From Lachnospiraceae bacterium (GTDB lineage Bacteria > Bacillota > Clostridia > Lachnospirales > Lachnospiraceae), in NCBI GenBank assembly GCA_017476305.1, contig JAFVAA010000167.1:1-11000 (forward strand): a stretch of DNA of 11,000 bases, read 5' to 3'. The position numbers and the translations under genes were made by a program. Below, one piece after another: positions 5,241-11,000 of the stretch; position 1 is the stretch's first letter; each line of letters starts with the position of its first letter. The notes below the pieces were generated by a model. That model ran no database searches, was not told the DNA's origin, and worked only from the letters and a program-made list of their open reading frames with translations.

Positions 5241-6989
5241 CTACTCTTCAAGCAGTGCCTCATAAGTTACCCCGTATTTTAAAGCGATATCCTCCGCATA
5301 GGATTTTCCCTCCGGCGGAGCGATATGCATTTGGAACGAGCGGCGGCCTTCCTCGGATTTGGCAACGAGGGAGGCTGCTTTGCTTTTGGTGGAAAGAGTG
5401 TTGAACTCCTCGATTTCAAAGGCAAGCTTGTGCATATGCGTATTATAGATGGTACGGATATTTTTCATGAGGATTGCTTTTACTGCATCCTTTGCGATGA
5501 AGTAGCCCTCCTCAAAGGAAGTAGTGGAGAAGGTTTCATTCATCAAAAGAAGGCTGTTTTCCGTGCAGGCGGTAAAGAGCTCTTTAAAACGCTGGCATTC
5601 TTCGCCCAAACGGCCTAAATCCAGGGTTTTATCCTCATCTGCGGGATAGTGCGTGTAGATGCAGTCCACAGGAGAAAAAGAAAAGCCTTCACCGGGTACG
5701 GAAATCCCACCCTGCGCCAATGCGAATAAAAGTCCGATGGCCTGTGTGATCGTCGTCTTTCCGCCACGGTTTGCCCCGGTCAGAAGATAGAGCGTATGCC
5801 CGTCGGAAAAATCCAAATCATTTTTGACAATTTCCTCTGGGGAAATCTCAGTGGCTACCGCTAATTTCAGATTATAAATCTGCTGTGCTTTCATGCGAAT
5901 CCCTTTTTCCGCAGAAGAAAAATCCTCTGGTATCCGTACGGTCGGAGTACAAAAGCTTAGTCCGCTTTCTTTCAGACTTTCTATGTATTCTGCCCAATGC
6001 ACATAGTATGTAAATTCCGGAATCAGATCGGCGATATCACCGATACTGAGGGAAACATGTTTTGAGAGAATCTGCTCTAATTTTCTGGTCAGGTGGGAGA
6101 GGAGATGGCTCACCTCCTGATCAAAGTAGTGCGTCAGATAAGCACTCGAATCCTGCTCCGGGACATTTGCAATGGTTTTTGATGCCAGGGCGGCACCGAT
6201 AAAAGGCTGCTGCAGCATCGCATAGAAATCTCCGAAGCGTCCTGTTTTTTTGGTGAATTCCGCACTGCTGGCAGAAATCGGGTGAAAACGATAGCTTTTA
6301 TTCCAATCATTTCCGTCATGAATCCCGTCTTTTGTCGAAAGAGCTTCTGCGAAATTTGACAGGATTCCGGAACTCTTAAATTCCTTATTGTTCACAGAAA
6401 TCAGACCAATGCTTTCTACTTCGAAGCTCCTGTTTAGATTGATTCCGAGCGTGATGCTTCTTAAAGTGGCAGTATCTGCATTTAGTTCCTGGATGTCCCT
6501 TTTTAATTCGGCAAAGGAGGAGGCTTCATAGACAGCATCCATATAGTCCTTTATATTTTTCAGTCCCTCGGATTTGATTTCATATGCATTCAGACATTCG
6601 CGAATGGCCTCTACCGATTTGATATAATCATTTAATTCGCTGAGGCGGTGCAGAAAATCCCACATGCCGGAACGTTCCTCATGCTCCTTTTTAAAGCTGC
6701 CATAATCATTTAGAAAACGGATTTCATCTAAAAGTGCCAACATCTTTTTTCGCATATCCGGAAAAGCCAGAATGTCAGAAAAAACACCGATGCGAAAATT
6801 GGATACCTCTGGATCGTCCGTCATCATGCGCATGACGGAAAGAATCATTCTCTGTTCGTTTTTCTTCAGCGTGAGCTTTTCACAGATGGTATCCAGACCA
6901 ATATCATGACAGGCGGTATCGGACATGACGTGATAGGTGCTGTCGGCTTTCGGTGGAAATAAAATACTGATTGCTTTTTTGGGATTCAT
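5241..6989 (-). CDS. MutS-like ATPase (short, no mismatch-recognition domain)
   Basis: A 582-residue protein with a long helical core (about 1-395) like the MutS lever/clamp region and a C-terminal MutS-type ABC ATPase. Walker A is TGANRGGKTT (404-413, Lys 411). The Walker B strand reads LLLMNETFSTTS with N484-E485, where MutS has Asp-Glu; TLDLGRLGEE and the final RTIYNTHMHKL (the H-loop) are in place. No N-terminal mismatch-binding domain with a Phe-x-Glu motif is visible, so classic mismatch repair is unlikely; MutS relatives of this shape belong to the little-studied MutS-like groups that may act on branched or recombining DNA. The start at 6989 is chosen over the ATG at 6995 because GGAG (7000-6997) lies 7 nt from it but only 1 nt from the upstream ATG. 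It is the second gene of an operon with the 7006-7884 gene, 16 nt apart, and its 3' end is 16 nt from the convergent lipoprotein gene. Confidence 0.85.
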   Translation of the reverse strand: MNPKKAISILFPPKADSTYHVMSDTACHDIGLDTICEKLTLKKNEQRMILSVMRMMTDDPEVSNFRIGVFSDILAFPDMRKKMLALLDEIRFLNDYGSFKKEHEERSGMWDFLHRLSELNDYIKSVEAIRECLNAYEIKSEGLKNIKDYMDAVYEASSFAELKRDIQELNADTATLRSITLGINLNRSFEVESIGLISVNNKEFKSSGILSNFAEALSTKDGIHDGNDWNKSYRFHPISASSAEFTKKTGRFGDFYAMLQQPFIGAALASKTIANVPEQDSSAYLTHYFDQEVSHLLSHLTRKLEQILSKHVSLSIGDIADLIPEFTYYVHWAEYIESLKESGLSFCTPTVRIPEDFSSAEKGIRMKAQQIYNLKLAVATEISPEEIVKNDLDFSDGHTLYLLTGANRGGKTTITQAIGLLFALAQGGISVPGEGFSFSPVDCIYTHYPADEDKTLDLGRLGEECQRFKELFTACTENSLLLMNETFSTTSFEEGYFIAKDAVKAILMKNIRTIYNTHMHKLAFEIEEFNTLSTKSKAASLVAKSEEGRRSFQMHIAPPEGKSYAEDIALKYGVTYEALLEE

Positions 6990-7005
6990 AGGCATACTCC
7001 TTTTT

Positions 7006-7884
7006 TTATAGCTTTAAGCGGTCCATTTCCTTTAGAACCGCCATGCGGATATAGTCTCTGTATTCTGGTTTTACAAAAAAGTAGATAAAGCTTTCCATTA
7101 CCTTAAAGCGGTGAAATCCCCGTCCATCCAGCTTAAAATGGCAGAATCCGTTTTCCAGATATTTTCCATATAAAAGCTCTGTGGTGATAAAGGAGCGGTT
7201 CTCCATCACTTCATAGAAATTGCGTCCGATAAAGGGACAGGGATCAAATTCTGTTTCCCTGAATTCTAACTGGCTGCGCCCGATTTCCTCATAGTGCGCC
7301 TTTCTTCTGGGGCAGTTGTCCTGACAGTAGTGATTGACTAAAAGCTCTATTTTTTCATGATGGGGCATAGCGAACAGTTCATTTGTGTTGTTCCATGCAG
7401 AATCTAAGACAACTAAGGAGTAATCCTTTTCTAACTCTGCCCGGATTGCTTCTTCGGTATTTAAGCACTTGGTCGTAGAGGAGAGGAGTGTGATATCCGG
7501 GTATTCCCTGCGAATGTAATCCTCTAAGAGCGGAGAATTTACTAAAACTTCGTTTCTGCCGTTATCGGATAATTCCAAGGTCAGATTGCAGAAGGTGTCA
7601 TATAGATGCTTTTCCTCTAAAAGAGGGTTGGTGTAGGTATAGCGGACAGCAATCCCTCTGGAGTTAAATTCGCTAAGGACATATTCGATTTCATCCCTCG
7701 TGGCATGTCCCATGACATCTCTGCCCCCGTTCCAGATGGAACCCGGAAAGCAGCCGTAGACAGAGGTGATTTCGGCTTCTTCAAAAAAGTATTCCGGTCT
7801 TTGGTGCATGATTTCATAAAAAAACAGAATGAGCTTGCATTGGACATAAAAATCCGGCAGGTAAAAGTGTGCTTTTTTTGCCAT
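7006..7884 (-). CDS. Uncharacterised protein, possible U32-like TIM barrel with CxxxC
   Basis: A 292-residue soluble protein; no signal peptide or membrane segment. I do not recognise a named family with certainty. The middle part (NEVLVNSPLLEDYIRREYP, then DITLLSSTTKC) has the rhythm of the peptidase-U32 type TIM barrel, where a strand, a helix with RxxYP and a strand with ST follow each other. CQDNCPRRK (C187, C191), plus other Cys residues such as in FDPCPF, could hold a metal or Fe-S cluster as in UbiU/UbiV-like U32 proteins, but the classic U32 signature is not seen. The start at 7884 has GGAG at 7896-7893, spacing 8 nt; the frame stays open for 25 codons further upstream, but that stretch has no ribosome binding site. 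It is the first gene of a pair with the MutS-like ATPase, so a shared role in nucleic-acid metabolism is possible but unproven. Confidence 0.7.
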   Translation of the reverse strand: MAKKAHFYLPDFYVQCKLILFFYEIMHQRPEYFFEEAEITSVYGCFPGSIWNGGRDVMGHATRDEIEYVLSEFNSRGIAVRYTYTNPLLEEKHLYDTFCNLTLELSDNGRNEVLVNSPLLEDYIRREYPDITLLSSTTKCLNTEEAIRAELEKDYSLVVLDSAWNNTNELFAMPHHEKIELLVNHYCQDNCPRRKAHYEEIGRSQLEFRETEFDPCPFIGRNFYEVMENRSFITTELLYGKYLENGFCHFKLDGRGFHRFKVMESFIYFFVKPEYRDYIRMAVLKEMDRLKL

Positions 7885-8123
7885 GGCAGGTTCTCCTTTT
7901 CTTTTACGATACCTTTCCTGTCTGCTACAATGTGAAACAACAGGAACTGTGTTCTTCATTCATCCTGGTGGACAGTTGCTTATGATTAATACTACCTCTT
8001 TTTTTCCTTAAAAACAAGTCCATCTTTTATCAGGGATAGAAAGGTTTTAAAGAGTAACACATTTCTATATAGGAATGTGTTTGGCTGCTGTGAATAGCGG
8101 CTGTTTGGGTCAAAAGATTTTTC
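7885..8123. other. Divergent intergenic region with weak minus-strand promoter
   Basis: No gene is seen in the 305 bases between the two divergent coding regions. For the minus strand, TTGTTT (8017-8012) and TAGTAT (7994-7989) with 17-bp spacing are a weak promoter candidate for the 7006-7884 gene; both boxes are far from consensus, and the leader would be about 95 nt. A palindrome at 8056-8081 lies between this and the plus-strand promoter. Confidence 0.35.
8056..8081. repeat. 26-bp palindrome in the divergent promoter region
   Basis: AACACATT at 8056-8063 is mirrored by AATGTGTT at 8074-8081, and the interior (TCTATATAGG) is also self-complementary apart from one T/G position. As DNA it is a near-perfect two-fold site suited to a dimeric regulator; as RNA it would be a hairpin. 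No T-run follows on either strand. It lies 43 bp upstream of the candidate -35 box for the flippase gene. Confidence 0.6.
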
Positions 8124-8152
8124 TTGAACTATAGGAGATTATGGTTTAAAAT
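8124..8152 (+). promoter_or_regulatory. Probable promoter of the flippase/Stealth operon
   Basis: TTGAAC (8124-8129) and TAAAAT (8147-8152) are separated by 17 bp. The -10 box differs from consensus at one position, the -35 box at two. A start near 8159 would leave a leader of about 31 nt with the AGGAG ribosome binding site at 8177-8181. Confidence 0.45.
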
Positions 8153-8189
8153 GGAAAGGTGAAAAGAATGGCTGTGAGGAGTTTGGAAA

Positions 8190-9722
8190 ATGCGATTTAG
8201 AAATGCGATAAAAAACAGTTTTTTCAGCGTCCTGGCGCAGATTGTTCTGATCTTTCTGGGTTTTGGAAGCAGCAGGGTATTAAATCATCAGCTGGGAGAA
8301 ACATTAGTGGGTGTAAATGGTGTGATTTCCAATGTAATTGGAGTTTTGTCCATTTCGGAGCTTGGATTTTCTACGGCTGTGGTTTACCATTTGTACCGTG
8401 AGCTTGCAGCAAAGGATGAGGAAAAAATTGCGGCATTGATGAATCTGTACCGGAGAGCATATCAGATCATTGCCGGAATTCTGTTTTTTTCCGGTCTTTG
8501 TCTGCTGCCCTTTATCCATCACTTTATGAGAGAAAATCCATTTTCGGTCAGCTACATACGAACGCTTTACCTGCTTTGGCTTTTGCGTACTGTATTGAAC
8601 TATCTGCTTGGATACCGCAGATCCATTTTGATTGCGGATCAGAGGGAATATGTGGTCAGCATCGTGGTTCTGGCAACAAATTTTCTGGATTATATGGCAG
8701 TGATTCTGGTTGTTTTTTTTACAAAAAATTATATGGCGGCATTGGGAATGAATATCGTGTTCGAGGGAATTCTGAACTGTCTTTTGAACAGGTATATAGA
8801 GAAAAAGTATATTTATCTGAGCAGATATCGGAAGCTGCGGCTGGATAGGGAAGGAAAAGCACTGATTTTTCAGGATATCAAAAATATATTTTTTTCACAG
8901 ATTGCCGTGAAACTGCTTTGGAGTACGGATAATCTGATTATTTCGGGAATGATTGGTGTCGCAGTCAATGGATTGTTCAACAACTACTCTTTGATTTCTA
9001 CTTCCGTTACAAGTATTGTGCGTGCAGCGGGAAATTCGATTCAACCGACGATGGCAAATCTTTTTCTGGAAAAGGATTCCGGGAAGAGCTGCGCAGTGTT
9101 CCGTCAGCTCAGTTTCCTCTTTTTTTGGATAGCCTCCTTTGTCTGTGCCAGTCTGCTCTGTCTGATGACACCCTTTGTCAGAGAGTTCTGGCTGGGAGAA
9201 AAATATATTCTGGCAGATTCGACGGTGATTTTTATGGCTGCCTGTACTGCGGTACATATTATGGGTATGCCTTTGGCGATGAGTATGACAGTGAGCGGTC
9301 TGTTTCGGATTGAAAAGTATCTTTCCGGAACGGCAGCCGTTGCAAATATCATTCTTTCCGTGGTGCTGGTGAAACCTTTGGGAGTGAATGGTGTGATTTT
9401 TGGAACGATTTTTGCACATGCTTTCAGCCTTGTAGTGCGTGGCTGGAATTTTTTTGGCAAATATTTAAAGCTGTCGATTCGTCAATATGCATTTGAGCTG
9501 ATGTCCTATTTTCTGCTCATTTTTGCGGAATCATTTCTGACCGTGATTTTGGTGGACCGGTTTTATGTAACCGGTAATTTGGGGAGTTTTTTGCTTTCCT
9601 GTATGATATGTGTATGCGTGCCAAATGGAATAAATCTTCTGATCTTTTTCAGGACATGGAGATTCCGGAGCATGTTGGGTATGTTTTTAGGGATAATGCG
9701 TAGAAAATCCGTAGGGAGGTAG
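8190..9722 (+). CDS. Polysaccharide/oligosaccharide flippase (Wzx/MATE-like)
   Basis: A 510-residue integral membrane protein with about 12-14 hydrophobic segments across its whole length, of the MOP/Wzx flippase type that moves lipid-linked glycan units across the membrane. Typical points are the N-terminal helix with FLGFGSSRVLNHQLGETLVGVNG, then ISELGFSTAVVYHLYRELAAKDEEKIAALMNLYRR split around the second helix, and the central WSTDNLIISGMIGVAVNGLFNNY, which in this family carries the conserved Asp-Asn. Charged loops near residues 205-225 separate the two halves of six helices. The start at 8190 has AGGAG at 8177-8181, spacing 8 nt. The stop is 4 nt before the Stealth gene, so the two are translationally coupled or nearly so. 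No glycan polymerase or other glycosyltransferases lie in the window; the exported substrate is not known. Confidence 0.9.
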   Translation: MRFRNAIKNSFFSVLAQIVLIFLGFGSSRVLNHQLGETLVGVNGVISNVIGVLSISELGFSTAVVYHLYRELAAKDEEKIAALMNLYRRAYQIIAGILFFSGLCLLPFIHHFMRENPFSVSYIRTLYLLWLLRTVLNYLLGYRRSILIADQREYVVSIVVLATNFLDYMAVILVVFFTKNYMAALGMNIVFEGILNCLLNRYIEKKYIYLSRYRKLRLDREGKALIFQDIKNIFFSQIAVKLLWSTDNLIISGMIGVAVNGLFNNYSLISTSVTSIVRAAGNSIQPTMANLFLEKDSGKSCAVFRQLSFLFFWIASFVCASLLCLMTPFVREFWLGEKYILADSTVIFMAACTAVHIMGMPLAMSMTVSGLFRIEKYLSGTAAVANIILSVVLVKPLGVNGVIFGTIFAHAFSLVVRGWNFFGKYLKLSIRQYAFELMSYFLLIFAESFLTVILVDRFYVTGNLGSFLLSCMICVCVPNGINLLIFFRTWRFRSMLGMFLGIMRRKSVGR

Positions 9723-9726
9723 ATTT

Positions 9727-10749
9727 ATGAAGACGAAAAAAACAGAATTTCCAGTAGATATTGTATTGCCCTGGGTGGATGGCAGTGATCCGGAGTGGAT
9801 TCAGGAACGTTTAAAGTATCAGCCCTCTGAGAATCTAAGAGGGGCAAATGAGGCAAGATATCGTGATTGGGGACTGCTAAGATATTTATTTCGCGGAATT
9901 GAAGAGAATCTGCCATGGATCCGAAATGTTTTCTTTGTGACCTGGAAGCATCTTCCGTCCTGGTTGGATACATCCTGTCCAAAGTTAAAAATCGTGGAGC
10001 ATAAGGATTATATCCCGGAGAAATATCTTCCCACCTTTAGTGCTAATCCGATCGAATTAAATATTCACAGGATACCGGGACTTTCCGAATGCTTTATTTA
10101 TTTTAATGATGATACTTATCCGATTCGTCCCTTGAAACGTTCCTATTTTTTTAAAGAGAATCAGCCAAGGGATTATGCGCTTCAGAATGCCCGCACCATA
10201 AAATACCAGAATCAGTTCTTTATTCCTCTGATTGACGATTCTGTAATCAATGAGCATTTTAAAAAGCGTCAGGTCATACGCCGCCATTGGAATAAGTGGT
10301 TTCATCCGTATTACGGTATTTATAATATCTTAAATTTCTTTTTTCTCGGGTGGTCGATTTTTCCGGGATTTTTGGATGGACATGTGCCGATCGCTTACAC
10401 GAAAACGCAGTTTAAAAGGGTTTGGAAGGCAGAGCCGGAGCTTTTAGACGATACCTGCAAACATCGGTTTCGGGGGTTGGAGGACGTGAACCAGTGGCTG
10501 ATCCGGTATTGGAGAATCTGTCAGGGTGATTTCTCGCCGCAGAGGTACGATTCTGCTTCTGCTTTTTACAGCTTTGGAACAGGAGAAAAGCATGTTCTGG
10601 AAAAATGTTTGAAGGCTTTGAAAACGCAGGCGGTGCCTGTAATCTGTATCAATGACGGGGAACAATTGGAGAATTTTTCGAAGGAGCGGAATGCGATTGA
10701 GCGGGTTTTTCAGAAGTTGTTTCCAGAGAAGAGCATGTTTGAAAAATAA
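9727..10749 (+). CDS. Stealth-family sugar-1-phosphate transferase (capsule/surface glycan)
   Basis: A 340-residue cytoplasmic enzyme of the Stealth family, which transfers hexose-1-phosphate units to build phosphodiester-linked surface polysaccharides (relatives: Neisseria capsule phosphotransferases and the human GlcNAc-1-phosphotransferase). Conserved region 1 is DIVLPWVDGSDPEW (11-24). Region 2 runs about 45-145 with RYRDWGLLRYLFRGIEENLPW, NVFFVTWKHLPSWL, KLKIVEHKDYIP, LPTFSANPIELNIHRIPGLSE and YFNDDTYP (N127, D128, D129, the likely metal/catalytic residues). Region 3 follows around 180-275 (HRFRGLEDVNQWLIRYW) and region 4 near 308-320 (VPVICIND). All four regions are present, so it looks complete. 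The ribosome binding site GGGAGG (9714-9719) lies within the end of the flippase gene, 7 nt before the ATG. Pairing with a flippase supports a role in making a surface glycan. Confidence 0.93.
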   Translation: MKTKKTEFPVDIVLPWVDGSDPEWIQERLKYQPSENLRGANEARYRDWGLLRYLFRGIEENLPWIRNVFFVTWKHLPSWLDTSCPKLKIVEHKDYIPEKYLPTFSANPIELNIHRIPGLSECFIYFNDDTYPIRPLKRSYFFKENQPRDYALQNARTIKYQNQFFIPLIDDSVINEHFKKRQVIRRHWNKWFHPYYGIYNILNFFFLGWSIFPGFLDGHVPIAYTKTQFKRVWKAEPELLDDTCKHRFRGLEDVNQWLIRYWRICQGDFSPQRYDSASAFYSFGTGEKHVLEKCLKALKTQAVPVICINDGEQLENFSKERNAIERVFQKLFPEKSMFEK

Positions 10750-10773
10750 GGGCAATGGATGCAAACTATCTTG

Positions 10774-10811
10774 AAAAAACAAGGGAAACCCTATCCAATA
10801 AGGTTTCCCTT
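10774..10811 (-). terminator. Intrinsic terminator of tRNA-Leu
   Basis: Perfect 10-bp arms AAGGGAAACC (10781-10790) and GGTTTCCCTT (10802-10811) enclose an 11-nt loop. On the minus strand the stem is followed by GTTTTTT (10780-10774), the U-tract of an intrinsic terminator, 14 nt after the tRNA. On the plus strand no T-run follows the stem, so stopping of the Stealth operon here is less certain. Confidence 0.85.
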
Positions 10812-10824
10812 AGCTTTCGACCAA

Positions 10825-10909
10825 TGCGGAAGAAGGGACTTGAACCCTCACGTCGCCAAGCAACACTAGAACCTGAATCTAGCCTGTCTGCCAATTCCAG
10901 CACTTCCGC
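10825..10909 (-). tRNA. tRNA-Leu (anticodon CAG)
   Basis: An 85-nt class II tRNA read on the minus strand. The acceptor arm pairs GCGGAAG (10909-10903) with CTTCCGC, followed by discriminator A at 10825; CCA is not encoded. The D-arm holds GCTGGAATTGGCAGACAGGC. The anticodon stem CTAGA/TCTAG encloses the loop TTCAGGT, giving anticodon CAG, which reads the Leu codon CUG. A long variable arm (GTTGCTTGGCGACGT) and a T-arm GAGGG-TTCAAGT-CCCTT complete it. The long variable arm and anticodon agree with Leu. Confidence 0.95.
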
Positions 10910-10931
10910 ATGTGTTTCACACACAAGTAAT

Positions 10932-10960
10932 ATACTAGCATGCTTTTGGAAAAATGTCAA
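10932..10960 (-). promoter_or_regulatory. Promoter of tRNA-Leu
   Basis: On the minus strand a perfect TTGACA (10960-10955) and TAGTAT (10937-10932) are 17 bp apart, with TGC directly before the -10 box (extended -10). The tRNA 5' end lies about 22 nt downstream, leaving a short leader for RNase P removal. Confidence 0.8.
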
Positions 10961-11000
10961 GATAAAATAAAAAATTTCTAAATATGCTGTCAGGGACGTA

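Noticed and set aside
6993..6995. ATG at 6995 as the start of the MutS-like ATPase
   Set aside because: The ribosome binding site lies only 1 nt from it; the ATG at 6989 has the correct 7-nt spacing.
10755..10970. Open frames over the tRNA region on both strands
   Set aside because: They overlap the tRNA-Leu, its terminator and promoter, and have no ribosome binding site.

Overview
The window looks like chromosomal DNA of a low-to-moderate GC Gram-positive anaerobe of the class Clostridia, most likely Lachnospiraceae. This is inferred from strong AGGAGG-type ribosome binding sites, consensus TTGACA/TATAAT promoters, frequent TTTAAA/GGAAT-rich codon use, a tRNA gene without encoded CCA, and protein families common in gut Lachnospiraceae (a small separate HMA protein beside a P1B-ATPase, a short MutS-like ATPase, a Stealth phosphotransferase). 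No species can be named from the sequence alone.

Layout. (1) 108-1382 (+): an amidohydrolase of the MTA/SAH deaminase type, complete in its metal ligands but cut in the middle by one in-frame TAG codon. (2) 1383-1670: a 44-bp imperfect palindrome, and on the minus strand a decayed fragment of a PD-(D/E)XK nuclease domain from the AAA-ATPase-like/PDDEXK_9 family. (3) 1655-4022 (+): a metal-efflux operon. A textbook promoter is followed at its start point by an ArsR/SmtB-type operator (11-bp arms, 6-bp spacer), then a 72-aa HMA metal-binding protein and a Zn/Cd/Pb P1B-type ATPase that has no HMA domain of its own. No ArsR-type regulator is encoded here. (4) 4128-5224 (+): a second consensus promoter drives a secreted LprI-like protein and a lipoprotein with acidic 13-residue repeats and a C-terminal domain resembling BECR-fold (colicin D/E5/RelE-type) nucleases. 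(5) 5241-7884 (-): a two-gene operon, an uncharacterised protein with a CxxxC motif (possibly a U32-like TIM barrel) followed by a MutS-like ATPase. (6) 7885-8189: a divergent promoter region with a 26-bp palindrome. (7) 8190-10749 (+): a Wzx/MATE-like polysaccharide flippase and, 4 nt later, a Stealth-family sugar-phosphate transferase. (8) 10774-10960 (-): tRNA-Leu(CAG) with its own promoter and intrinsic terminator.

How the parts work together. The HMA protein and the ATPase form a split metal-export unit: the small protein can carry the metal-binding role that the ATPase lacks at its N terminus, under de-repression by metal. The flippase and the Stealth enzyme are a surface-glycan pair, one exporting lipid-linked oligosaccharide and the other transferring sugar-1-phosphate. 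The LprI-like protein and the lipoprotein are probably co-transcribed and both act outside the membrane. The MutS-like ATPase and its upstream partner are translationally close (16 nt) but their joint function is unknown. The most unusual points are the interrupted amidohydrolase, the orphan metal operator, the repeat-bearing nuclease-like lipoprotein, and the MutS-like ATPase with an Asn-Glu Walker B.
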